Of a stretch of DNA of 39,344 nucleotides, positions 25,568-34,161 are shown in pieces. Within the stretch, counting starts at the first letter, position 1. Each line of letters begins with the position of its first letter. Below the pieces are notes generated by a model. It made no database searches, had not been told where the DNA came from, and was given only the letters and a program-made list of their open reading frames with translations. The translations under genes were made by a program, and so were the position numbers. The stretch comes from Oscillospiraceae bacterium (lineage in GTDB: Bacteria; Bacillota; Clostridia; Oscillospirales; Oscillospiraceae), in contig CADBCV010000017.1 in assembly GCA_902793285.1 (NCBI GenBank), positions 1-39,344 of the forward strand, read 5' to 3'.

Positions 25568-25624
25568 ATGGATATCGACGATCTGATCTACGGCGACTGC
25601 GACCCCGGCCCGAGCGAGAGATAG
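25568..25624 (+). CDS. Candidate 18-aa small ORF
   Basis: Encodes MDIDDLIYGDCDPGPSER. A strong GGGAGG site lies at 25551-25556, 11 bases upstream. A competing ATG at 25561 in another frame would give a 23-aa arginine-rich peptide. A weak -10 (TACAAT, 25528-25533) precedes it. The ORF ends 11 bp before a palindromic repeat, so it may be the remnant of a gene cut by the repeat, a real small peptide or chance. Confidence 0.22.
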   Translation: MDIDDLIYGDCDPGPSER

Positions 25625-25635
25625 GGGGGTAAAAC

Positions 25636-25759
25636 AGCCTCCCTCTTTGAGGGAGGTGGCACGCCCCGATCTCCCGCGAGGGGCGTGACGGAAGGAGTAC
25701 TCCCTCAGTCACGGCGCGGCCGTACACGCGCCGCGACAGCTCCCTCAGAGAGGGAGCCT
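25636..25759. repeat. Long palindromic intergenic repeat, copy 4
   Basis: Outer hairpins CCTCCCTC/GAGGGAGG and GCTCCCTC/GAGGGAGC. The left inner stem is ACGCCCC/GGGGCGT and the right inner stem is GGCGCG/CGCGCC, the same right stem as in copy 1. It lies 9 bp from the prfB stop codon. Confidence 0.8.
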
Positions 25760-25768
25760 GTTTCCCGC

Positions 25769-26875
25769 TCAGTTCTGCGCGCGCATGGAGAGGAAGGCGT
25801 TGATGAAGCCGTCGAGGTCGCCGTTCATGACGTTGTCGATGTTGCCGTTTTCAAACTCGGTGCGGTGGTCCTTCACGAGCTGGTAGGGCATGAAGACATA
25901 GGAGCGGATCTGGCTGCCCCATTCGATCTTCATCTGCACGCCCTTGATGTCGCTGATCTTTTCGAGGTGCTCGCGCTCCTTGATCTCGGCAAGGCGCGCG
26001 CGCAGCATGTTTTTGCAGTTCTCTAAGTTCTGGAAGTGGCTGCGCTCCACCTGGCTCGACACCACGATGCCCGTCGGGATATGCGTGAGGCGCACGGCGG
26101 AGGAGGTCTTGTTGACCTTCTGCCCGCCCGCGCCGGAGGAGCGGTACACGTCCATCTTGATATCCTCGTCCCGAAGCTCGATCTCGCTGTCGTTTGCGAT
26201 CTCGGGCATGACCTCCACCGCGGCGAAGGAGGTGTGGCGGCGGCCGGCGGCGTCGAAGGGACTCACGCGCACAAGGCGGTGGATGCCGTGCTCGCTTTTC
26301 AGAAAACCGTAGGCGTTCTCGCCCTCGATCATGATGGTGGCGCTCTTGATGCCGGCCTCGTCCCCGTCGAGATAGTCCATGACCTTCACCTTGTAGCCGT
26401 GGCGGTCGGCCCACATGTTGTACATGCGGTAGAGCATGGAGGCCCAGTCCTGCGCCTCGGTCCCGCCGGCGCCGGCGTGGAAGGTGAGGATGGCGTTGTT
26501 CGCGTCATACTCCCCGGTCAGGAGCGTGGACAGGCGCGTGGACTCCACCTTCTGGGTAAACTCCTGAAACTCGCTCTGGAGTTCCGGCAGCATGGAGTCG
26601 TCCCCCTCCTCGATGGCCATTTCGCAGATGGTCATCATATCGTCCCAGGAGGCGCAGAGGCGGTTGAAGTTCTCCACCTTGTCCTTGAGATTTTTGAGCC
26701 GCTTCTGGACCTTCTGGGATTTTTCCACATCGTTCCAGAAGCCCTCGCGCGCGCTGGCCGCCTCGAGCTCCTCGATCTCCCTCTGGGCGCTCTCGAGCTT
26801 CAGCGCGGTGCGCAGCACCTCAAGGTCCGGCTTGCAGTTATTGAGTTTTACCTTGTATTCGTCAAATTCCAGCAT
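25769..26875 (-). CDS. prfB: Peptide chain release factor 2
   Basis: Releases the finished peptide at UGA and UAA codons. The chosen ATG gives 368 aa, the family length; a TTG eight codons upstream is possible. The anticodon-mimic SPF lies at 205-207 (VRVSPFDAAGRRHTSF) and the catalytic GGQ at 250-252 (SSGAGGQKVNKT). The reading frame is continuous where many prfB genes have a programmed +1 frameshift at an in-frame UGA, so that autoregulatory control is absent here. The promoter is at 26928-26956. It is divergent from prs and ends next to a palindromic repeat. Confidence 0.96.
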   Translation of the reverse strand: MLEFDEYKVKLNNCKPDLEVLRTALKLESAQREIEELEAASAREGFWNDVEKSQKVQKRLKNLKDKVENFNRLCASWDDMMTICEMAIEEGDDSMLPELQSEFQEFTQKVESTRLSTLLTGEYDANNAILTFHAGAGGTEAQDWASMLYRMYNMWADRHGYKVKVMDYLDGDEAGIKSATIMIEGENAYGFLKSEHGIHRLVRVSPFDAAGRRHTSFAAVEVMPEIANDSEIELRDEDIKMDVYRSSGAGGQKVNKTSSAVRLTHIPTGIVVSSQVERSHFQNLENCKNMLRARLAEIKEREHLEKISDIKGVQMKIEWGSQIRSYVFMPYQLVKDHRTEFENGNIDNVMNGDLDGFINAFLSMRAQN

Positions 26876-26927
26876 TTTTCTCAAATCACTTTCGTTCAAA
26901 ATGTCAATTTACAAGTAACAGCATACT

Positions 26928-26956
26928 ATTATACACAAAAGCCGGGCGCTTGTAAA
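26928..26956 (-). promoter_or_regulatory. Promoter of prfB
   Basis: On the minus strand: -35 TTTACA (26951-26956), 17-bp spacer, -10 TATAAT (26928-26933). It leaves a leader of about 45 nt to the ATG at 26875. Confidence 0.75.
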
Positions 26957-27026
26957 TTGGTATTTTTATTTTGTTTCCATCCATAGAAAGCGCCCAAAAG
27001 TCCTTCCCATTTTCGCCCATGGGTGC

Positions 27027-27032
27027 TATAAT
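27027..27032 (+). promoter_or_regulatory. Extended -10 promoter of prs
   Basis: TGCTATAAT gives a consensus -10 (27027-27032) with the TGn extension; the -35 region is weak. Transcription from here would carry the structured leader at 27033-27190. Confidence 0.6.
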
Positions 27033-27190
27033 AAATCGTAAACGAATTTGAAAAATGAGTTTACGATTTAGCCATGTTTTTCGGTTGCCCCGTCAGGGGC
27101 GAGAAAAACGGCTTTCATATGGTGTAGTAAACGCAAATCCTTTTTGCGTTTACTACAATCAGATTGTTCTGCGCGGACGCAAGCGTCCGG
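27033..27190 (+). ncRNA. Structured 5' leader of prs with four hairpins
   Basis: Four consecutive hairpins are seen. (1) AAATCGTAAAC (27033-27043) with GTTTACGATTT (27059-27069), perfect. (2) GCC, GTTTTTC and TGCCCC (27071-27091) with GGGGCG, GAAAAAC and GGC (to 27112). (3) GTAGTAAACGCAAA (27124-27137) with TTTGCGTTTACTAC (27143-27156), a perfect 14-bp stem. (4) GGACGC/GCGTCC near 27175-27189. The GGAGG site and ATG of prs follow. GTAAAC/GTTTAC sequences in stems 1 and 3 could pair with each other, allowing alternative folds. No known riboswitch class is recognised; the regulatory role is inferred. Confidence 0.5.
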
Positions 27191-27230
27191 AAGGGATCTT
27201 TCCGAGAAAGCGATACGGAGGAAAATATAC

Positions 27231-28193
27231 ATGATCTCACACGGCAAGGAAATCAAGGTTTTCACCGGCAATTCCAACCCCGAGCTCGCGGAGCGCATCT
27301 GCGCCGAGCTCTTTCGCACGCTCGGCAACGCCAACGTCACACAGTTTGCCGACGGGGAGTGCTCCGTCTCTGTGTTTGAGCCTGTCCGCGGCAAGGACGT
27401 GTTCATCGTCCAGTCCACCTGCGACCATGTAAACGACAATCTCATGGAGCTGCTCATCATGATCGACGCCATGCGCAGGGCCTCCGCCGGGCGCGTGACC
27501 GCCGTCATCCCCTATTTCGGCTATGCGCGGCAGGACCGCAAGGCCAAAAGCCGCGACCCCATCTCCGCAAAACTCGTGGCGAACCTCATCACCGCCGCCG
27601 GCGCGGACCGCGTTTTGACCATGGACCTGCACGCCGCGCAGATCCAGGGCTTTTTTGACATCCCGGTGGACAATCTCCAGGGCGCGCACCTCTTCGTCAA
27701 GCACTTTGTCAACAAGTTCGGCAAGGGCAACGAGGATGTGATGGTCGTCTCCCCCGACGTGGGCAGCACCGCCCGTGCCCGCGCCTTTTCCATGAAGCTC
27801 GGCCTCAACATGGCCATCGTGGACAAGCGGCGCGAGAGGGCCAACCAGTCTGAGGTCATGAACATCATCGGCGACGTGTCCGGCAAGACCTGTATCCTGC
27901 TCGACGACATCGTGGACACGGCGGGCTCCCTCTGCGGCGCGGCCAAGGCCATCAAGGAGCGCGGCGGCGCGAAGGCGGTCTACGCCTGCGCGACCCACGG
28001 CGTGCTCTCCGGCCCGGCGCTCGACCGCATCAACTCCTCCTGCATCGAGGAGCTTCTGCTGCTCGACACCATCCCCTACCCCAAGGGGCGGGCCAAGTGC
28101 AGCAAGATCCAGTATCTCTCCACCGCCTCCGTCTTTGCCGAGGCGATCCGCCGCATCTACGAGGAGGTCTCCATCTCCAACCTCTTCGACTAA
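27231..28193 (+). CDS. prs: Ribose-phosphate pyrophosphokinase (PRPP synthetase)
   Basis: Makes PRPP from ribose-5-phosphate and ATP, the precursor of nucleotides, histidine and tryptophan. 320 aa, typical class I. Motifs: FTGNSNPELAERI at the N-terminus, DGECSVSVFEPVRGKDVFIV, the flexible catalytic region PYFGYARQDRK (94-104), HAAQIQGFFDIPVDNL, and the PRPP-binding loop DDIVDTAGSL (225-234). The ATG follows GGAGG with nine bases of spacing. It has a long structured leader and is followed 39 bp later by pth, a common housekeeping pair. Confidence 0.97.
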   Translation: MISHGKEIKVFTGNSNPELAERICAELFRTLGNANVTQFADGECSVSVFEPVRGKDVFIVQSTCDHVNDNLMELLIMIDAMRRASAGRVTAVIPYFGYARQDRKAKSRDPISAKLVANLITAAGADRVLTMDLHAAQIQGFFDIPVDNLQGAHLFVKHFVNKFGKGNEDVMVVSPDVGSTARARAFSMKLGLNMAIVDKRRERANQSEVMNIIGDVSGKTCILLDDIVDTAGSLCGAAKAIKERGGAKAVYACATHGVLSGPALDRINSSCIEELLLLDTIPYPKGRAKCSKIQYLSTASVFAEAIRRIYEEVSISNLFD

Positions 28194-28232
28194 AGGCATT
28201 TGTGATTGTTTTTTGTAGGATTATCGTATATA

Positions 28233-28820
28233 ATGTTTCTGAAATCATCAGGATCTGTAACCTGGCTGCTCGTTTTTCTCGGCAATCCCGGCCCGCGCTA
28301 TGACTGCACCCGCCACAACGCGGGCTTCATGGCGGGCGACGCGCTGGGCGCAAAGCTCGGCGTGCGCATCGACCGGGCCCGTTTCCACGCCCTCACCGCC
28401 GCGGCGGAGATCGGGGGGGAGAAGGTCCTGCTCATGAAGCCGCAGACCTTTATGAACCTCTCGGGCGACGCCGTGGGCGAGGCCGCGCGCTTTTACAAGA
28501 TCCCGCCGGAGCATGTGCTCGTCGTGTCGGATGAGGTGAGCCTTCCCCTCGGGAAGCTCCGCGTCCGGATGAAGGGCTCCGCCGGCGGGCACAACGGCCT
28601 CAAGAGCATCATCGCCGCCCTCGGGAGCGACGCCTTCCCCCGCGTGCGCATCGGCGTCGGCGCCCCGCCCCATCCCGACTACGACATGGCGGACTGGGTT
28701 TTGTCCGTCTTTCGCAACCAGGATCTTCTTGACATGCGCGACGCCGCAGACCGCGCGGCGGAGGCCGTCATCACCTACGTCAGCACTGGCCCGGAGCGGG
28801 CCATGAACCGCTTCAACTGA
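28233..28820 (+). CDS. pth: Peptidyl-tRNA hydrolase
   Basis: Frees tRNA from peptidyl-tRNA dropped off ribosomes. 195 aa with family motifs LGNPGPRYDCTRHNAGF (16-32, including the catalytic His at 28), LMKPQTFMNLSG, VSDEVSLPLGKLRVRMKGSA and GGHNGLKSI. The N-terminus runs about ten residues longer than usual before LGNPG; no better ATG lies downstream, so 28233 is retained. A TATAAT hexamer overlaps this start codon and is probably incidental. It is likely cotranscribed with prs. Confidence 0.94.
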   Translation: MFLKSSGSVTWLLVFLGNPGPRYDCTRHNAGFMAGDALGAKLGVRIDRARFHALTAAAEIGGEKVLLMKPQTFMNLSGDAVGEAARFYKIPPEHVLVVSDEVSLPLGKLRVRMKGSAGGHNGLKSIIAALGSDAFPRVRIGVGAPPHPDYDMADWVLSVFRNQDLLDMRDAADRAAEAVITYVSTGPERAMNRFN

Positions 28821-28886
28821 CCCCGGCAAACATTATCGGTCAATTGTGATGCCCGTTGAACAGCCCTCGCCCTGTGAATTTCTATC

Positions 28887-29027
28887 GTTTTTGGCGCGGC
28901 TTCGCCGTGTCAAAAACACCCTGAGGCGAGCTGCGCGAGCCCTCGCGCCGACCAGGCGCGGCTTGTCCCCCGTAAGCCGCGCGCGATAAGCGCGAGTTCT
29001 CAATTGTGAAACCGTGTTTCACAGTTG
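28887..29027 (+). ncRNA. Structured leader upstream of glgC with four hairpins
   Basis: (1) GTTTTTGGCGCGGC (28887-28900) with GCCGTGTCAAAAAC (28904-28917), TTC loop. (2) GCGCGA/TCGCGC (28933-28948). (3) GCGCGGCTT (28956-28964) with AAGCCGCGC (28974-28982), perfect. (4) CAATTGTGAAAC (29001-29012) with GTTTCACAGTTG (29016-29027). The AGGAGG site of glgC follows about 12 bases later. No promoter is obvious between pth and this block. The regulatory role is inferred. Confidence 0.5.
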
Positions 29028-29052
29028 ACGCCAAATTTTGAGGAGGCTGCCC

Positions 29053-30246
<1,194 letters not shown>

Positions 30247-30249
30247 GCC

Positions 30250-31365
30250 ATGAAGGATTTCCACGGACTTATTTTCGCTTACTACACCGACGCGAGACTG
30301 CGTGAGCTTGTCAGTATGCGCACCGCCGCGTCCCTGCCCTTCTGCGGCAGATACAGACTCATCGACTTCTCCCTCTCCGCCATGCGCAACGCCGGCATCG
30401 TCGATGTGGGCGTCATCATGCAGCGCGATTATCAGTCTCTGCTTGACCACCTGGGCGGCGGCAAGGCCTGGGATATGGCAAGGCGCACCGGCGGTCTCAG
30501 GATGCTGCCCCCCTTCGGCCTGCCCGAGTACCACCGCGGCAACTACGCCGGCACGATGGAGGCTCTCATCGCGGTCAGCTCCTATATCAAGGACGTGAAG
30601 GCCAAGTACTTTGTCCTGATGCTCGGCGACATGTGCGCGAACATCGACCTCACCATCCCGATGGAGCAGCACCGCAAGTCCGGCTCCCCCATCACCGCCA
30701 TCTGCACCGACCGCGCCGATGCCGAGGGCTTCCGCATGACCTACCTCACCGATGAGCACGGCAAGGCCAAGCAGCTCCTCGTCGACTGCGTCCACGAGAA
30801 GGAGGGCGTCCTGTCCCTTGAGGCCTACATCATCAACAAGGAGACCCTGCTTGAGCTCATGGAGACCAGCCGCAAGCAGAGCCTGCACCGCTTCCACAAG
30901 GACACCCTGGACGCCTGGCTCAAGGGCGGCGGCAAGATGGACATCTATGTCCACCACGGCTACACCGCCCTCATCCGCAGCGTGGACAGCTACTACAAGG
31001 CCAACATGGACATGCTCAATCCCGACATCCGGCATGAGCTCTTCCCGGCCGAGCGGCCCGTGTTCACCAAGGCGCGCGAGGAGGTCAGCACCTACTACGG
31101 CGTCGGCTCCTGCTCCCGCAACTCCCTCGTCGCGGACAACTGCATCATCGACGGTTCGATCGAGAACTGCATCGTCTTCTCCGGCGCGCGCATCGCGGCG
31201 GGCGCGAAGCTCAAAAACTGCATCGTGATGAACGACTGCATCGTGGAAACCGGCTGCGCCCTCGATCACTGCATCATCGACAAGGACTGCAGCTTCTCCT
31301 CCGGCACCGTGCTCAACGGGAACGAGCGTCTCCCGCTCATCGTCCCCAAGGGCTCCGCGATCTGA
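30250..31365 (+). CDS. glgD: Glucose-1-phosphate adenylyltransferase, GlgD subunit
   Basis: A GlgC paralogue (371 aa) that forms a heteromer with GlgC and raises its activity in Bacillota. It keeps the fold (PFCGRYRLIDFSLSAMRNAGI, YFVLMLGDMCANIDL) and the hexapeptide beta-helix end (ENCIVFSGARIAAGAKLKNC), but the catalytic GGxGxRL loop is missing: the N-terminus reads HGLIFAYYTDARLREL. It is therefore taken as the non-catalytic subunit. The start has GAGG eight bases upstream. Three GC-rich hairpins follow (31387-31485). Confidence 0.95.
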   Translation: MKDFHGLIFAYYTDARLRELVSMRTAASLPFCGRYRLIDFSLSAMRNAGIVDVGVIMQRDYQSLLDHLGGGKAWDMARRTGGLRMLPPFGLPEYHRGNYAGTMEALIAVSSYIKDVKAKYFVLMLGDMCANIDLTIPMEQHRKSGSPITAICTDRADAEGFRMTYLTDEHGKAKQLLVDCVHEKEGVLSLEAYIINKETLLELMETSRKQSLHRFHKDTLDAWLKGGGKMDIYVHHGYTALIRSVDSYYKANMDMLNPDIRHELFPAERPVFTKAREEVSTYYGVGSCSRNSLVADNCIIDGSIENCIVFSGARIAAGAKLKNCIVMNDCIVETGCALDHCIIDKDCSFSSGTVLNGNERLPLIVPKGSAI

Positions 31366-31386
31366 CCCCAACATTCCGGCATCGGT

Positions 31387-31485
31387 CCCGGCGCGCCGGA
31401 CACAAAGCCCCGCGCGCCGGGCTTCCGCTGTCTGCTCAAAGGCCCGAAAACCGCGGGCCCTTGAGCAGGCGGCAGCCTTTGCCGC
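31387..31485 (+). terminator. Three hairpins after glgD (possible terminator or processing site)
   Basis: CCCGGCGCGC/GCGCGCCGGG (31387-31421), then CTGCTCAAAGGCCCG/CGGGCCCTTGAGCAG (31432-31468, a 15-bp stem with one wobble), then GCGGCA/TGCCGC (31469-31485). No U-run follows, so factor-independent termination is not certain. Confidence 0.5.
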
Positions 31486-31521
31486 GGCTTCCCGCAATTC
31501 ACCGTATTTCCAAGCACCCTC

Positions 31522-31674
31522 CGTCGGGCGGTCGGGGACGCCCGCCCCTACGACAGGCGGAGGCATTTGTACATCAGAGTACGCTTGTACAGAATCGCAG
31601 ATCGGCGGGCCGATGAGGGCATCGGCCCCTACGGAGCAGGCCCCGTCGTAGGGGTCGATCCCCTGATCGACCCG
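31522..31674. repeat. Cluster of three GTAGGGG-head hairpin repeats
   Basis: 31522-31552 (minus): CGGGCG-type stem. 31603-31634 (minus): stem GGCCGATG/CATCGGCC. 31647-31674 (plus): stem GGTCGATC/GATCGACC. The last two are the same stem types as the pair at 1986-2072 but point away from each other. The 393-bp gap between glgD and glgP holds these repeats and no gene. Confidence 0.75.
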
Positions 31675-31697
31675 AAACGATACCGCTTTGCAAAGCG

Positions 31698-31737
31698 AAA
31701 CTCCCATTTGAAAAGGGAGCTGACCTCAGTTTATTCT
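31698..31737 (+). promoter_or_regulatory. Half palindromic repeat and possible glgP promoter
   Basis: CTCCCATTTGAAAAGGGAGC is one arm of the long palindromic family, followed by its usual CTGACCTCAG junction. Its loop supplies TTGAAA (31708-31713), with TATTCT 18 bp on (31732-31737), a plausible promoter about 22 bp before the glgP ATG. Confidence 0.4.
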
Positions 31738-31758
31738 ACCGTAAAGGCAGGTTTTTTC

Positions 31759-34161
31759 ATGAAGAATCAGATTTCCCGCGAAGAAATTCGCAGCGCCATC
31801 GAAGACAAGCTCTGTGCCCAGTTCAGCATCTCCAGCGTCGAGGCCACCGACGAGCAGATCTTCCAGGCCACCGCCATCGTCATCCGCGAGCTGATGAGCA
31901 GGCTCCTCGCCGTGCAGAACCCCCGCCGCGGCGAAAAGGAAGTCCACTACATGTCGATGGAATTTCTCATGGGCCGCAGCCTCATGAAGAACGCATACAA
32001 CCTCGGCTTGTCCGAGGCGATCGTCGGCGCCCTGGAGGACATGGGCCGCAGCGCCACCGATATCTTTGAGGAGGAGCCCGACGCCGGCCTCGGCAACGGC
32101 GGTCTCGGCCGTCTCGCCGCCTGCTACATGGACTCCATGGCCACCGAGGGGCTGCCCGCCACCGGCTATTCCATCTGCTACGAGCTCGGCATCTTCAAGC
32201 AGAAGTTTGAAAACGGCCGCCAGGTGGAGGTGTCCGACAACTGGCGCACCGCCGCCGACAGCTGGCTCATCCCCCGCTACGAGGATATGGTCGAGGTCCG
32301 CTTCGGCGGGCAGGTGTCCCCCCACTGGGACAACTACGGCCACTACCATGCCGAGCATACCGGCTACACCCCCGTGTACGCCCTGCCCCGCGACATGCTG
32401 ATCGCGGGCTACGGCGGCAAGGACATCAACACCCTGCGTCTCTGGGACGCGAAGAGCGCGAAGTCTCTCGACATGTACCTCTTCTCCGAGGGCGAATATG
32501 TCAAGAGCATGGCCGAGCGCATCGACGCCGAGGTCATCACCAAGGTCCTCTACCCCGCCGATGACCACATCGAGGGCAAGCTCCTGCGTCTGAGACAGCA
32601 GTACTTCTTCGTCTCCGCCTCCGCCCAGGACATCGTGCGCAAGCACATCCGCAAGTGGGGCGACATCCGCTCCTTCTCCCGCCACCACGTCATCCAGATC
32701 AACGACACCCACCCCACCATGATTATCCCCGAGCTCATGCGTCTCTTTATGGACGAGTGCGGACTCGGCTGGGACGAGGCCTGGGAGCTTGTGAAAAACA
32801 GCGTGGCCTACACCAACCACACCGTCATGAGCGAGGCGCTGGAGAAGTGGCCGCAGGATCTCATCCAGCAGCTCCTGCCCCGCCTCTGGGAGATCATGTG
32901 CGAGATCAACCGCCGCTGGTGCGATTTCCTCGCCGTCAAGTTCGGCACCGGCGACAAGCTGGGCCGCAACCTCATCATCCGCGACGGGCAGGTACATATG
33001 GCAAACCTCTGCCTCGCCTCCTGCTACATGGTCAACGGCGTGTCCCGCCTGCACGGGGAGATTTTGAAAAACGATCTCTTCCACGACATCTACACCATCC
33101 GGCCTGAGCGCTTCACCCATGTCACGAACGGCATCGACCACCGCCGCTGGCTCGCGCAGATCAACCCCGATCTCCACAATCTCATCACCGAGCTTCTGGA
33201 CGGCGAGGACTACCTTTTAAAGCCCGAGCTTCTCGCGGGTCTCGACGCCTTTGCCGACGACAAGACCGTGCGCGCCCGTCTCAACGACATCAAGCACCAG
33301 AACAAGCTGCGCTTTGCGGAGTTTGCCAAGCGCAACGATAACTTTGCCCTGAACCCCGACGCCATCATGGACGTGCAGGTCAAGCGTCTGCACGAGTATA
33401 AGCGCCAGCTTCTGTGCGCCATGAACATCGTCGCCCTGCAGAGCCGCCTGCACGAGAACCCCAACATGGACTTTGTCCCCCGCACCTATGTCTTCGGCGC
33501 GAAGGCCGCGGCGGGCTACAAGATGGCAAAGCGCATCATCGAGCTCATCCTGAGCCTTGCCAACGACGTGAACAACGACCCCGTCTGCAAGGGCCGTCTC
33601 CAGGTCTACTTTGTGGAGAACTACCGCGTCAGCGCGGCCGAGGCCATCGTCCCCGCCGCCCAGGTGTCCGAGCAGATCTCCACCGCCGGCAAGGAGGCCT
33701 CCGGCACGGGCTGCATGAAGCTCATGATGAACGGCGCGGTCACCATCGGCACGCTCGACGGCGCGAACGTCGAGATGTACGAATTTCTCGGCGAGGACAA
33801 CATGTTCCTCTTCGGCCTGCACACCGACGAGATCGCCAACTGGCGCCGCCACGGCTACGACCCGAACGGCATGGCCAAGGCCGATCCCGAGCTCTACAGT
33901 GTGTGTATGCGCATCATGAACGGCTTCTCCGACGGCAAGAACTACTCCGACGTTATCTCCAGCATCCTCTTCGGCGGCGACCCCTACATGGTCATCGCGG
34001 ACTTCCGCAGCTACTCCAACGCCCAGGAGGCGCTCTACAAGCGTATCGCCGACCCCTCCGAGCTTGGGCGTCTGTCTCTCGTGAACACCGCGCGCAGCGG
34101 CTTCTTCGCCGCCGACCGCGCCATCCGCGAGTACGCCGACAATATATGGCACATCCGTTAA
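31759..34161 (+). CDS. glgP: Glycogen/starch/alpha-glucan phosphorylase
   Basis: Phosphorolysis of alpha-1,4-glucan to glucose-1-phosphate, in the cytoplasm. 800 aa, the usual length, with EKEVHYMSMEFLMGRSL, GLGNGGLGRLAACYMDSMAT, QINDTHPTM, HVTNGIDHRRWL, VQVKRLHEYKRQLLC and the PLP site GTGCMKLMMNGAVTIGTLDG with the cofactor Lys at 654. The ATG is fixed by the start of conserved sequence; the upstream reading frame runs into repeats. It shares a substrate with GlgC in the same cluster. Its last 16 bp overlap the following kinase gene. Confidence 0.97.
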   Translation: MKNQISREEIRSAIEDKLCAQFSISSVEATDEQIFQATAIVIRELMSRLLAVQNPRRGEKEVHYMSMEFLMGRSLMKNAYNLGLSEAIVGALEDMGRSATDIFEEEPDAGLGNGGLGRLAACYMDSMATEGLPATGYSICYELGIFKQKFENGRQVEVSDNWRTAADSWLIPRYEDMVEVRFGGQVSPHWDNYGHYHAEHTGYTPVYALPRDMLIAGYGGKDINTLRLWDAKSAKSLDMYLFSEGEYVKSMAERIDAEVITKVLYPADDHIEGKLLRLRQQYFFVSASAQDIVRKHIRKWGDIRSFSRHHVIQINDTHPTMIIPELMRLFMDECGLGWDEAWELVKNSVAYTNHTVMSEALEKWPQDLIQQLLPRLWEIMCEINRRWCDFLAVKFGTGDKLGRNLIIRDGQVHMANLCLASCYMVNGVSRLHGEILKNDLFHDIYTIRPERFTHVTNGIDHRRWLAQINPDLHNLITELLDGEDYLLKPELLAGLDAFADDKTVRARLNDIKHQNKLRFAEFAKRNDNFALNPDAIMDVQVKRLHEYKRQLLCAMNIVALQSRLHENPNMDFVPRTYVFGAKAAAGYKMAKRIIELILSLANDVNNDPVCKGRLQVYFVENYRVSAAEAIVPAAQVSEQISTAGKEASGTGCMKLMMNGAVTIGTLDGANVEMYEFLGEDNMFLFGLHTDEIANWRRHGYDPNGMAKADPELYSVCMRIMNGFSDGKNYSDVISSILFGGDPYMVIADFRSYSNAQEALYKRIADPSELGRLSLVNTARSGFFAADRAIREYADNIWHIR

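Noticed and set aside
28206-28234. Promoter TTGTTT-N17-TATAAT for pth
   Set aside because: The -10 box overlaps the pth ATG, so transcripts would start after the start codon; cotranscription with prs is more likely.
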